From positions 1 through 32,620 of IMG/VR virus record IMGVR_UViG_3300007539_000096: a stretch of DNA of 32,620 nt. One strand, 5' to 3'. Positions 20,948-29,253 of the stretch are shown here, one piece after another. The stretch's first letter is position 1, and the number at the start of each line of letters is the position of its first letter. The notes below the pieces were generated by a model that did no database searches, had not been told where the DNA came from, and was given only the letters and a program-made list of their open reading frames with translations. The DNA comes from a virus. A program made the position numbers and the translations under genes.

Positions 20948-21390
20948 TCAAACCAAGCGCCACCAATGAAACAGTTAGTGGTCGCAGTTCCGGTGTTAAA
21001 CAAGCTGATAACAGCGTGGTTAGTTACTGTGATGCTGAACGACTCAGCTCCAGATGCTTTGTATTCAGGCACAGCCGTAATCGTGCGAGCGGTGCCGTCA
21101 GCTCTCACCTCAATCTGCGCCCTTGCTCCTGATGTAAGATTGCTGGCGATGATGTAGCAGTCACCCGTCAGCTCGATGATGCCGTAGGTGTTGGTGCTCG
21201 CCATGTTCACGACTAGGTTGGTGCCATCCAGGCTCAGCGTGTTGAACGGCGTCAGCACCCGGCCTATGTTAAGCGTGGTCATGGTCACGTCATCGTCAAA
21301 CGCAACGCCGCCACTGTTGCTGTATCGCACCTGCCCGACTGCAATACCGAGCAGGCCCAGAGTTAAGAGTGTTGCAAGAGTCTTTTTCAT
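20944..21390 (-). CDS. Small secreted beta-rich protein
   Basis: 148 residues. The start at 21390 is ATG (MKKTLATLLTLGLLGIAVGQ, a signal peptide with lysines, a hydrophobic core and a likely cut near GQ/V); a GTG 3 codons upstream is less likely. The mature part is beta-rich (GVAFDDDVTMTTLNIGRVLTPFNTLSLDGTNLVVNMASTNTYGIIELTGDCYIIASNLTSGARAQIEVRADGTARTITAVPEYK ... CFIGGAWFE), like the trimeric beta-domains of small tail fiber tips. Two Cys in the mature part could form a disulfide outside the cytoplasm. It is next to the 869-residue fiber and may be its cap or chaperone. Confidence 0.65.
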   Translation of the reverse strand: MKKTLATLLTLGLLGIAVGQVRYSNSGGVAFDDDVTMTTLNIGRVLTPFNTLSLDGTNLVVNMASTNTYGIIELTGDCYIIASNLTSGARAQIEVRADGTARTITAVPEYKASGAESFSITVTNHAVISLFNTGTATTNCFIGGAWFE

Positions 21391-21391
21391 A

Positions 21392-24001
21392 TTAGCCACC
21401 CACTTCGGTCAATGTAATGGTCGCGACCCAGCGCGTGTTATCACCCGTTCCGCCGGTGCAGGATATATCCAGTGCCTCGTTTGTGTCGTCGGCAGATACC
21501 GTCACATCCCACGTTGCATCATCCTCAGCCAGCACTGTCTTAGTCACGCTGCCAACTAAGGTGGTGTTTGATGCGCCGTCGCGTTTAATCAGACCTTCAA
21601 ACTTATAATACCCCGACTGCTCTACGCCTGCCCCTGCATCCGTCGTGCGCCCGACCACTGAAACGGTGAAGCCCCAGCTTGTGTTTGCTGGCAGGACTAA
21701 ACGCGCACTAGAGCCGCCCAAAAACAGGTCGGCAGGAGTCGTGCCGCTGGTTGTGTTGCGAGCGACTAAGCGTGAGCCTTGGGCATCGCCGTTTGCTGCG
21801 AAACGACCGGAGGCGTATGCGTGTTGACCGTAGAGGTATGCGTTGGCGTATCGCCCTGCGAATACCGAACCGTAGGCTCCAGGGGCGGATGAAGATGCCC
21901 CGCCGACAACAGCGGAGCCATAACCTGTTGCAGTGGAAGACGAACCTCCAATCGCCACAGAAAAAGTACCTCCGGAGGTTAAACTTGTGCCACCTATTGC
22001 AACCGAATATTGTCCACTAGCTGTAGCGTAGGAGCCACCAATGGCAACGCCCCTAGAGGCAGATGCCGAGGGTGCTTGCCCTCCGATTGCGACCGAGAGG
22101 TCGCCGGATGCCGTCCGGCTGGCGTCTGGGTACGTGCTGACTGTTACTGCATATTGCCCACGCGCAGTAGTCGGAACTGTGCCTCCGAAAACCTCAAACG
22201 CACCCAATCCAGTCGTGCGCATGCGCAGAGTTTGGTCATCCGCACCTGTGCCTGCTGTTTCTAGAGCAATGGTTCCGGTCCCGGAGCCGTCGTGGCTGAG
22301 GCTGATTCTGGAGTAATTGGAGGCGTCTGTGTAGGTGCCGTAAATCCTCGAGGTCTGGGCATTTGTGCCGTTGCGTTGAGCTAAGGTTCCGGCGGAGTCA
22401 TAGGTTATTACCGTTGGGTTGTTAAGGCTGTCTACAATGCTGAAACCCAATGGCCCATAGTATGCGGAGCTTCCACCAGTAGACTGGTATACTTTCACAT
22501 ATGGAGTGTTTCCGCTTTCGATATGCACCCGGCCCGACCCCGCTTTTCCATCCACAGAGAACTTTTTGAAGCCCGAGGAATAAACCGACAATATATCACC
22601 GGTGATGCTGCTATTAACATTAATCCCCGCCATATTCGTAATCGTTCCCGTGCCGTTGCCATCGAGTGTGCCAGGAATTGTGACGGTGCCATCTGGATAG
22701 ATGCTGAGCTTGTTTGTGTTGCTGCCGACGTCTGCGTTTGGACCATAGACAAATCGCAGCTCCGAGCCGTTCGCATTCGTGCTCGTGAGTTTGGCCAGCG
22801 TCCACTTGTCAGTGATTGCAGAGCCGTCCTCCGCAACCTCGGTAAAGTCCAATGCAGAACTAAATCCGCCTTCAGGTCCGCCTACGAGTGCCATATTGCC
22901 CTCTGTGCCGTTAACGACCAGGCCGTACGGAGCAGGTGACAGCACAGTTGCAGCTGCCAGAGCGCGGTTGGTGGTGCTGATTAATGCGCCACCGAATGCC
23001 TCTGTATTGTTTGCTGTGATGTTGTTGCTGACGCTGAGGCTTGGCATCCACCACTTGCCGTTTGTGTCAAAGTTGCCGAGTGTGGTTGAGCCAGCATCCA
23101 CGTCGGTGTTTGCGTATTTTCGGAACACCATCTTGTTATCGTCTGAACCTAAGCCGTAAACGGTTGTGCCTGTCGTTGCGCCACGGTCACGAAATGCCAT
23201 GACTGCGTTTTGGCCCTGCTGAACTGATGCGCCAGACGGCTGCACCCGATACACCTGCTGAGTGGCCACCGTAAGAGGGTCGGTCATGTCGCCGTAAAAC
23301 ATCTCCAAATAGCCGCCGTCCGCGTTTTTGCCTTTGGACCAGACCCACTTGTCAACGAGGCTGGTTCCAGTCGGGTCAACCTCCACATGCTCAAACACGG
23401 TGCTGTGACCGCCCTCGCTGGTTCCGACTAAAGCCATGGTGCCGTCTGTTCCTGCAACTGTTAAACCCACAGGGTAGTTGCCGACCCAGTTTGTGTTGAG
23501 AGTCCAGTTCGTCGTGACAATGGACACGCCTGACAGCTGTCCGGTGTCGTGGTCGGTAATGTTCGTGCTGATGAGCAGGTAGCCGCTGCTGATGTAGTCC
23601 GCATTCAGCAGCTGCCCGGTTCCGGCCAGGTCGTTTGTGCCGGTCAGGTCGGAGCCGCCGCCAGGTGGAATGTATGTGATACCATCGCTGGTCAGCGTCC
23701 CTATTTCATGGCTGCCACTGCCTGATGGCACACTGATTTTGATTTTGTCGTAGCCGCCGATTCTGACCTGATACAAGCCTTCGACCAGCGACACAGACAG
23801 CACGCCGTCAGTTGCAGTCGTGCGCACAGGTCTGCCGGTTGTAATGAGCGCGTCACCAGTTTGCAGTGGCGTGGTAAGCGGCCAAAACTCAACGCGCACA
23901 GTTGTCGCGTCGCCATTCGCGTCCTGAATTGTGCCGGTAACAGTTGCAGCGTTTGCAACAGTTGCAACGACAGACAAAATCAAGGTCAGTAGTAATCTCA
24001 T
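21392..24001 (-). CDS. Tail-fiber-like protein with signal peptide and YadA-like repeats
   Basis: 869 residues. N-terminus MRLLLTLILSVVATVANAA is a textbook Sec signal peptide. Residues ~20-110 look like a carboxypeptidase-regulatory-type beta domain (ATVTGTIQDANGDATTVRVEFWPL). Two copies of a ~80-residue unit follow: GLTVAGTDGTMALVGTSEGG and GLVVNGTEGNMALVGGPEGG, each continuing to a DKW motif. Near 635-745 there is a YadA-head-like repeat (SRGVAIGGSYATASGQYSVAIGGTS...), and a beta C-terminal domain at the end. The architecture is that of a trimeric phage fiber, but the signal peptide would send it through the membrane, where virion parts are not normally assembled. It overlaps the upstream membrane-protein gene as ATGA. 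A GTTGCAAC site lies in the signal-peptide codons (23961-23968). Confidence 0.8.
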   Translation of the reverse strand: MRLLLTLILSVVATVANAATVTGTIQDANGDATTVRVEFWPLTTPLQTGDALITTGRPVRTTATDGVLSVSLVEGLYQVRIGGYDKIKISVPSGSGSHEIGTLTSDGITYIPPGGGSDLTGTNDLAGTGQLLNADYISSGYLLISTNITDHDTGQLSGVSIVTTNWTLNTNWVGNYPVGLTVAGTDGTMALVGTSEGGHSTVFEHVEVDPTGTSLVDKWVWSKGKNADGGYLEMFYGDMTDPLTVATQQVYRVQPSGASVQQGQNAVMAFRDRGATTGTTVYGLGSDDNKMVFRKYANTDVDAGSTTLGNFDTNGKWWMPSLSVSNNITANNTEAFGGALISTTNRALAAATVLSPAPYGLVVNGTEGNMALVGGPEGGFSSALDFTEVAEDGSAITDKWTLAKLTSTNANGSELRFVYGPNADVGSNTNKLSIYPDGTVTIPGTLDGNGTGTITNMAGINVNSSITGDILSVYSSGFKKFSVDGKAGSGRVHIESGNTPYVKVYQSTGGSSAYYGPLGFSIVDSLNNPTVITYDSAGTLAQRNGTNAQTSRIYGTYTDASNYSRISLSHDGSGTGTIALETAGTGADDQTLRMRTTGLGAFEVFGGTVPTTARGQYAVTVSTYPDASRTASGDLSVAIGGQAPSASASRGVAIGGSYATASGQYSVAIGGTSLTSGGTFSVAIGGSSSTATGYGSAVVGGASSSAPGAYGSVFAGRYANAYLYGQHAYASGRFAANGDAQGSRLVARNTTSGTTPADLFLGGSSARLVLPANTSWGFTVSVVGRTTDAGAGVEQSGYYKFEGLIKRDGASNTTLVGSVTKTVLAEDDATWDVTVSADDTNEALDISCTGGTGDNTRWVATITLTEVGG

Positions 24002-24270
24002 TTCAATTTCTCCAGCTTCTCCAGTTCATGCTTCAGCGGGCACTGCCCAGCATGTGCCTTGTCACATTTCGAGTGTGCTCTATTCACCATGTCAGCCAGC
24101 GCGTCCTCTCTCTTGATGCGCTTAAGCCGCACATAAATTGTCTGTGCCGTCATCACGATTGCCAGCACGAGCGCCACAAACTGCGCGATTTGATACGCCT
24201 CTTCGATAGTCGGAATGTAGGTGAATCCAACCAGACTCCACGCGCTTGCGACTTTTGCTCCGTCTATCAT
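23998..24270 (-). CDS. Small membrane protein, possible holin
   Basis: 90 residues from the start at 24270, which overlaps the tail terminator stop as ATGA; an in-frame Met four codons upstream (24282) is also possible. A hydrophobic region spans about residues 12-45 (VGFTYIPTIEEAYQIAQFVALVLAIVMTAQTIYV), at least one membrane helix, then a basic and charged tail (RLKRIKREDALADMV ... KCDKAHAGQCPLKHELEKLEKLK) with two Cys. This is the plan of some small holins. It opens the cassette of signal-peptide proteins, so it could also help their export or lysis timing. Uncertain. Confidence 0.5.
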   Translation of the reverse strand: MIDGAKVASAWSLVGFTYIPTIEEAYQIAQFVALVLAIVMTAQTIYVRLKRIKREDALADMVNRAHSKCDKAHAGQCPLKHELEKLEKLK

Positions 24271-24698
24271 CCGGTTATCCATGTCTGAAATGTTAGCTGC
24301 CTTTCGTACAGCCCGTCAGTCTGCAACAGTTGCTCTCCAGCTAGCTGGAAAAAGCTGCAAGCGGCGGTCGAGTCGTATGACTCCATTGCGGTTTTGACTT
24401 CGCGCACAACCCGTTCCGGGTCGAGGTTCAGACCTGCGTCCGTGTAGCGGTTCACTTCGTCATTGAAGCTGCACAGCACTACGACCGAAGCTGTTCCGAG
24501 TGAAATTCCGTTGCCGGTCGCCTGAGCTGAAAGATTGTCAGGCTGGCGTATAACGATGACTGCGCCGGTGCTGCGCCTGGCGTTGCCTGCTGCGTCGTTC
24601 TGCTCTCCATCATCCAGCAGCACAGAAACACCGTCGATGTAATCAACTGCGCTGATTAAGTCGTATGCTTTGGCTTGGATGTGGTTGTAGTCGAGCAT
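24267..24698 (-). CDS. Probable tail terminator protein
   Basis: 143 residues at the standard position after the neck proteins. The pattern (AKAYDLISAVDYIDGVSVLLDDGEQ ... GAVIVIRQPDN ... SVVVLCSFNDEVNRYTDAGLNLDPERVVREVKTAMESYD ... LYERQLTFQTWI) has the alternation of helices and strands of lambda gpU-like tail terminators, including an early helix, a beta hairpin and a final strand. These form the hexameric ring that stops tail growth. ATG at 24698 comes 3 nt after the upstream stop. Confidence 0.6.
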   Translation of the reverse strand: MLDYNHIQAKAYDLISAVDYIDGVSVLLDDGEQNDAAGNARRSTGAVIVIRQPDNLSAQATGNGISLGTASVVVLCSFNDEVNRYTDAGLNLDPERVVREVKTAMESYDSTAACSFFQLAGEQLLQTDGLYERQLTFQTWITG

Positions 24699-24701
24699 GG
24701 C

Positions 24702-25385
24702 TTAACTCAGTCTAAGTCCAGATTTTGCAGCAGCCTTTCGTTCGCGGTCGATGACGTACTCCATAATGTCTTTCGTCACAGTCTTGAGTGCGGCAACAAC
24801 ACCGCGCATTGCCAGCTTGCTGTTGATGCTGTTCTTGGCCATCTCAGCCATCTTAGCGCCACCAGCCCAGCTGAAGCGGATGTAACGTGGAGACCTTCCG
24901 AAGACGGTGAAAACCTCAGACAGCAGCGCACCGTATTTGTTTTTTGCAACGCGACCGTAGCTGATTTCTTTTCGCGGATACTTGGCACCCAAAGCCGTAA
25001 ATCCTCGCGCCTTTTCACGCGCACCAAGTTCGCGCCGAACGGCTTCCTGCCACCAGTTCAGTTTCTTGCCCTTGACGGTCTTGGTTCTGCCGTGTTTCTT
25101 GCCGACCTTGAAAACTGTTTTGCGCGATGCAACGTCTGTTGCAATCTGCATTTTCTCCATCACACCCTGCCGCACCTTGAGTCCGCCACCGCTCTTGAGC
25201 CTGTTCATGTTGCTCTCCCTGATGCTCCCAGACTTCGGCATAATTGCCTTGAAGTTCTTATGCAGCTCAATACCCAGCTTCGCGCCCTGCTTTGCCAGCA
25301 CCTGGTCCAGCGACTTGCCAGACGCCGCCTTATACCGCCGGATTGCGGCATTGAGCTGGTTTACGTTGGTGTGTATGCTGACCAT
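24702..25385 (-). CDS. Neck / minor tail component, HK97 gp10-like
   Basis: 227 residues, strongly basic (many Lys, Arg). The start (MVSIHTNVNQLNAAIRRYKAASGKSLDQVLAKQGAKLGIELHKNFKAIMPKSGSI) is like HK97 gp10/minor tail protein Z-type neck proteins, which begin with a helix that counts down from an N-terminal strand and often have this KGxxL pattern. The central basic region (KKHGRTKTVKGKKLNWWQEAVRRELG) is longer than in gp10 (~130-150 residues). It starts directly after the connector gene and ends 3 nt before the tail terminator. A DNA-touching neck role is an inference from charge and position. Confidence 0.55.
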   Translation of the reverse strand: MVSIHTNVNQLNAAIRRYKAASGKSLDQVLAKQGAKLGIELHKNFKAIMPKSGSIRESNMNRLKSGGGLKVRQGVMEKMQIATDVASRKTVFKVGKKHGRTKTVKGKKLNWWQEAVRRELGAREKARGFTALGAKYPRKEISYGRVAKNKYGALLSEVFTVFGRSPRYIRFSWAGGAKMAEMAKNSINSKLAMRGVVAALKTVTKDIMEYVIDRERKAAAKSGLRLS

Positions 25386-25703
25386 TTACTGTTTCTCGTT
25401 AACTTCGCAAATCATCTTCCAGAATACGGCATCGCGCCGAACTGCGCGTATCGTGTGAATGAGTCCGATTGAGTCTGTGAAATACTCTCCAACTCTCGGC
25501 GCACCATAAACGTCCCGCTTCTGAACCCAGACCTCGCTTGCTTCACTCTGAATCAGGTCCAGCTCCGCACGCTGCACGATTTCAGGTGGCACGGTGCGGT
25601 CCACGATGGCGGTGACAGTACCGCCACGGAACACCACCTGCTCCCCGTTAAACCCGAGGAGCGCGGTGGTTCCGAGTGCGAGTATGTCGGACGCGATGCT
25701 CAC
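25386..25703 (-). CDS. Head-tail connector / head completion protein
   Basis: 105 residues, beta-rich (VVFRGGTVTAIVDRTVPPEIVQRAELDLIQSEASEVWVQKRDV ... GEYFTDSIGLIHTIRAVRRDAVFWKMICE). The ending IHTIRAVRRD-x-x-FWKMICE is typical of small stopper-type connectors that follow the capsid gene. GTG at 25703 overlaps the last base of the upstream stop. Probably forms the ring between portal/adaptor and tail terminator. Named by position and pattern, not by a certain family. Confidence 0.6.
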   Translation of the reverse strand: MSIASDILALGTTALLGFNGEQVVFRGGTVTAIVDRTVPPEIVQRAELDLIQSEASEVWVQKRDVYGAPRVGEYFTDSIGLIHTIRAVRRDAVFWKMICEVNEKQ

Positions 25704-25927
25704 TATTTCTTAGCTTTCGCCTCAGCTTTTTGCGTCTTAAGTTCGCCTTTGAGCATTAAGACGGCGCTTTTAGTGAACTTGGCACCTCGGTCAGTCGTGA
25801 ACAGCGCGAGACTCTGGCCAGCTTTTTCACCCTTGCGGAACTCCAGCAGCATGTCCGCATACGGTCCCATAGCCAGCGCCTTGCGTGAATTCGGTCCCGT
25901 GATTTCGTCGATAAATCCTCGTCTCAT
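25703..25927 (-). CDS. Small hypothetical protein after the capsid gene
   Basis: 74 residues. Mixed start (MRRGFIDEITGPNSRKALAMGPYADMLLEFRKGEKAGQSLALFTTDRGAKFTKSAVLMLKGEL) with a Lys/Ala-rich tail (KTQKAEAKAKK). The position just after the major capsid and before the connector would suit a head decoration or adaptor protein, but no family is recognised. It lies just past a strong hairpin (25945-25976), so its expression may be attenuated relative to capsid. Confidence 0.55.
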   Translation of the reverse strand: MRRGFIDEITGPNSRKALAMGPYADMLLEFRKGEKAGQSLALFTTDRGAKFTKSAVLMLKGELKTQKAEAKAKK

Positions 25928-25944
25928 AGTAGTTGTAAGGGAAA

Positions 25945-25976
25945 GGCGGGCGGCAGCTATTTCACCACCGCCCGCC
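25945..25976 (-). terminator. Strong hairpin after the capsid gene (terminator or attenuator)
   Basis: A perfect 9-bp stem GGCGGGCGG / CCGCCCGCC (25945-25953 and 25968-25976), loop of 14 nt, between the capsid gene and the next gene in the same direction. On the minus strand the stem is followed by a mixed T/C run (TTTCCC), not a full T-tract, so partial termination or mRNA stabilisation of the capsid message is more likely than full termination. Confidence 0.6.
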
Positions 25977-25988
25977 TATTGTTCAGGT

Positions 25989-27869
25989 TTAGGCAGTGAT
26001 GAGGACTTCAGCCTGCGTGGTGTCGCCAGCGACGGCACCAAACATCACGTCATACGCAGCCCACCAGACGCGACCGGCGGTGTTGTACCAAGTGGCCGTC
26101 TGCACCGTAATCCCCTGCGGCAACGTCACAGAGCCGATGCTCTCAAACTGACCGGAAGGAAGTTCGATGCTGCGACCGGAGGCAAGGACGATGGCGTCAG
26201 GTCCGCAGACGAAGCCGCACGTATTGGCGGTGGCGTCCGTCCATCGGTTCTGCTCAGCGATGACGTCAAAGCCGTAAGCACCTTGTTCGCCCAACCGGAA
26301 GCTGTCTCGGTCAGTTGGAAGCAGATATGCAAGGTGTCCGCCGTCCAACAGCAGAACCTTTCGCCCATAGTTCTTAGCAGCAGCCAGAATTGGAGGCAGG
26401 TCAGCGCTGTCGAAGTTAGCAGCCGCGCCAACAGTGATAGCGGTGCCGTAGGTTCCAGTAACCATAACAGCGGTGATGGCGTCGCTGATTTTGTCAGCGA
26501 GGTTGTTCGCATTAATCTGCGCGAGGTGAGCCAGGCGACTGCCTTGGTTCAGCTCGGAGTTCAGCAAGTGGAACGAGTTCGACAGCTGGTTCACAGTCAC
26601 GGTCGAGACGGCAAGCGTGCTGTCGCCACTCTCGAAGTTCGTGGCGTTGCTCTGGCTGGTCGAGCCGACAGTAGCCTTGCGCACGTCAACGCTGGCGCGA
26701 GGTTTCATCGGGTCCACACCAAAGTCACGCGTGAACACATTCAGCGGCGCCAGCTTGTTGTGAGCCACAACAATCAGACCGTCCGCCATGTAGTCATTCA
26801 CGAGACCAGCAGCAATCGTGTTGGCGTTCTTCGGGTTGAAGGTCGTCAGCACGTTCTGCAACGTGTCGTGGTTCTGCATGCGGAACTTGTTGCGGTCGGC
26901 ACCAGGCTCCATCGAGTTATACTTCTCAATGAGCGGGTTGCCCTTGTTCTCCACAACCTGACTGGCTTCGCCTCCTTTAAGAGGAATCGCCTTAATCATG
27001 TTGAGCGCCAAGGTTTCGCCCTGTTCTCCGCTGGACGCTTGGTCCACAAACGGTTTCGGGTCGATGCCGCGCTCGGCACACAGAGGCGTCAGCTGCGCAG
27101 TGATACGAGCAGTGCGCTCGGCTTGCAGCTTGTTCTCCAGAGCCTTGATTTGGTCGGCGGTGATGATGTTTTCCGGGGCGGGTTTCGTTGCCTCCACCGG
27201 GGCTTGGTTCTTAACTTCCATTGTTTTTTCCTTTGGTTTGTTGTCGGTGGAGGCTTCTGCGCCTCCTAATCCCGCAGGCACCTTTGTGAAGCGGGAAAGA
27301 TTAAAAGTGTTCGCAACGGTTGCAACGTCGATGACTTCATCAGCAAAGCCAGCTTTCACGGCTTCGTCTCCATCCATCCACGTCGTCTCGCGCATCAGGT
27401 CGCGCATCGCTTTGGCTGGCTTGCCGGTTTTCTCGGCATAGATGGCTGCGATTTTGTCAGATTCGCGGTCGAGCAGCTCTGCCATCTCGCGCATGGTTTC
27501 GGAATCGCCCACAACCAGTCCCTGTGCGTCGTGAATCATCATCCGGCTGTGCTTCGGCATCTGGACCTTGTTTGCAGCAAGAGCAATCCAACTTGCAGCA
27601 GATGCAGCAATCCCATCCACGCGAGCCGTCAGGTTGGCTTTGCGCTCGGCCAGCATGTTGTAGATGGCCAGCCCGTCAAAAACAGAGCCGCCGGGGCTGT
27701 GAATGCGCATCACGATTTCCTTACCCTTCGGAATCTGCGCCAGCTCGTTGGCGAATGACTCCACTTCTACTCCAGAGCCGTCCCAGCTTCCGCCTATTTC
27801 GCCGTAAATGCGGATTTCAGCCGGTGAATCGTCGTCTGCTTTATTCGTTATCCTGAACCATTGGTTCAT
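25989..27869 (-). CDS. Fused head-maturation protease (ClpP-like), scaffold and major capsid protein
   Basis: 626 residues. Residues 1-200 are a ClpP/S14-type prohead protease: HSPGGS at 57-62, catalytic Ser90 in GIAASAAS, catalytic His113 in MIHDAQG. Residues ~215-305 are a scaffold-like charged coiled coil (ADQIKALENKLQAERTARI). From ~330 to the end is the HK97-fold-type major capsid protein (AGLVNDYMADGLIVVAHNKLAPLNVFTRDFGVDPMKPRASVDVRKATVGS ... WAAYDVMFGAV). The start at 27869 has AAGGAGGC upstream and overlaps the portal end by 29 nt. An in-frame start with its own binding site at 27221 (Met217) would give scaffold plus capsid alone, a plan like lambda C/Nu3. Self-cleavage should free mature capsid. 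Confidence 0.85.
   Translation of the reverse strand: MNQWFRITNKADDDSPAEIRIYGEIGGSWDGSGVEVESFANELAQIPKGKEIVMRIHSPGGSVFDGLAIYNMLAERKANLTARVDGIAASAASWIALAANKVQMPKHSRMMIHDAQGLVVGDSETMREMAELLDRESDKIAAIYAEKTGKPAKAMRDLMRETTWMDGDEAVKAGFADEVIDVATVANTFNLSRFTKVPAGLGGAEASTDNKPKEKTMEVKNQAPVEATKPAPENIITADQIKALENKLQAERTARITAQLTPLCAERGIDPKPFVDQASSGEQGETLALNMIKAIPLKGGEASQVVENKGNPLIEKYNSMEPGADRNKFRMQNHDTLQNVLTTFNPKNANTIAAGLVNDYMADGLIVVAHNKLAPLNVFTRDFGVDPMKPRASVDVRKATVGSTSQSNATNFESGDSTLAVSTVTVNQLSNSFHLLNSELNQGSRLAHLAQINANNLADKISDAITAVMVTGTYGTAITVGAAANFDSADLPPILAAAKNYGRKVLLLDGGHLAYLLPTDRDSFRLGEQGAYGFDVIAEQNRWTDATANTCGFVCGPDAIVLASGRSIELPSGQFESIGSVTLPQGITVQTATWYNTAGRVWWAAYDVMFGAVAGDTTQAEVLITA
27219..27238 (-). 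promoter_or_regulatory. Internal RBS and start codon for a separate scaffold-capsid product
   Basis: On the minus strand AAAGGAAAAAACA precedes an in-frame ATG at 27221-27219 (Met217 of the fusion, MEVKNQAP). It falls exactly between protease and scaffold, after a Lys/Glu-rich linker (TDNKPKEKT). This would give a 410-residue scaffold-capsid precursor in excess over the protease. Confidence 0.5.
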
Positions 27870-29253
27870 TGATTGCCTCCTTTTCAAGTCCTAGCTGTTT
27901 CGCATACTCATGCTCAGATGCCCGCTGCCTCAAAACCGCCCTCCAGTCCAAACCTTGCTTGCCACATTCCGCAGCCTGCGTGGTCAGGTTCGCTTCCAGT
28001 TCAGCAATCGTCGCTGCGCTGTTGCGGCCCACGTCCACATTGACGGCGCGAGGCGGGTGAATTTCGATGTTCGCCCAGTCTTCAGGTTTTGCGCTGAGTG
28101 CGGATTCGCCTCCGTTCGCAGCCCAGCCCATGACGTATGCGTGAACCTCCCTCAGAGCCGAAGCCATGACTTGAAAGCGCGACCGGAAGAACACAGCCGC
28201 CATGTCCAGACTGCCACGGTAAACCGTTCCCTGCATGGAATCAGGAAACACCAGCACCAGCGGAAAGCCGCATCCGGTGCAAGCCAGCTCGGAAAGGTAG
28301 CGCCAATACTCGCGAGTCACCACGCTAGGGCGGTCGCTCTTGAACTGCTGGAAATCGTCGCCGGGCTGCAACACGATGGGAGCAGAACCAGTAACGTCCC
28401 TGTAATACTCAGCCCTTGACTCCGTAGCCGTAGCGCCCGTGTTCATCGACTGCGATGCCGTGAACCTAGACTGCCGCAGCTGGGTCAGGTCCAGGCTACC
28501 ACCCTGCACTTTGATGACATTTGTGCGGCTCGCTGCATCCTTTGCCGCCTGCATCTCAAGCGATTGCAGGTCGGTCAGGTCATGCAGTGTATTGATGACC
28601 GGATAGATGAAAGGCAGTCCACGGTATTGACCAGGCCTGCTCGGCTCGAAAACGTGAATGATTTGCTCCGCAGGCACCAGCTCATAGGCAAACTCGTTCC
28701 TGCCTTTGCGGTGTTTGACGTAGTAGCTGATGGGTCTGCCGTTTGAATCAACCCGGATGCCGTCGATGACTTGCGGGTTCTCGCGCTCATCTGGTGGCGT
28801 CTCGATGGCGTGTCCTTCCATGACCAGCAGGCGAGGTCTGCCACTCTGGCCGCGCACCTTCCGAATGAAGCATTCGCCATCCACGAACCATGTGCGAGCA
28901 ATCAGGCTCTGGAGTGTGCCGAAATCTTGCAGGCTGCGAATATCAGGAAAGCGTTCCCATCCGTTCCACCAAACCTTAGCGGCTGCGTTCCAGTCCTCGT
29001 CTTGGCTGACGTGCTGAATCTGGAGTCCTGCACCCACCACGTAGGTCTCAAAGATGTCTGCCATCCGGTTTACGATGGCGTTGTTTTTCTCGAAGTAGCG
29101 CGCCTTCCGCACCAGCTCTAGCCTCGTGCTGTTGTCGGCGTCAAACCGCGCATCACGCGGGCCAGACTCAATCACGATGCTGCGCGTGGTGCTGAACCTG
29201 GCACCTTCAAACAGGGCGCGGTATGCTGTTTTTAGTCGTTCTGCTAGTGTCAC
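27841..29253 (-). CDS. Portal protein, lambda gpB family
   Basis: 470 residues. Typical lambda-family portal pattern: RFDADNSTRLELVRKARYFEKNNAIVNRMADIFETYVVG near the start, WNAAAKVWWNGWERFPD, the DGE-x-F-x-R motif in ARTWFVDGECFIRKV, AEQIIHVFEPSRPGQYRGLPFIYPVINTLHDL, and a long C-terminal helix region. It forms the dodecameric ring at the capsid vertex through which DNA enters. Start is GTG at 29253, overlapping the upstream gene as GTGA. Length is a little short of lambda gpB (533). Confidence 0.9.
   Translation of the reverse strand: MTLAERLKTAYRALFEGARFSTTRSIVIESGPRDARFDADNSTRLELVRKARYFEKNNAIVNRMADIFETYVVGAGLQIQHVSQDEDWNAAAKVWWNGWERFPDIRSLQDFGTLQSLIARTWFVDGECFIRKVRGQSGRPRLLVMEGHAIETPPDERENPQVIDGIRVDSNGRPISYYVKHRKGRNEFAYELVPAEQIIHVFEPSRPGQYRGLPFIYPVINTLHDLTDLQSLEMQAAKDAASRTNVIKVQGGSLDLTQLRQSRFTASQSMNTGATATESRAEYYRDVTGSAPIVLQPGDDFQQFKSDRPSVVTREYWRYLSELACTGCGFPLVLVFPDSMQGTVYRGSLDMAAVFFRSRFQVMASALREVHAYVMGWAANGGESALSAKPEDWANIEIHPPRAVNVDVGRNSAATIAELEANLTTQAAECGKQGLDWRAVLRQRASEHEYAKQLGLEKEAINEPMVQDNE

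Noticed and set aside
25749-27269. Long plus-strand open frame (506 codons) over the capsid gene
   Set aside because: Exactly antisense to a well-supported capsid gene; Val/Arg/Ala-rich shadow composition and no domain.
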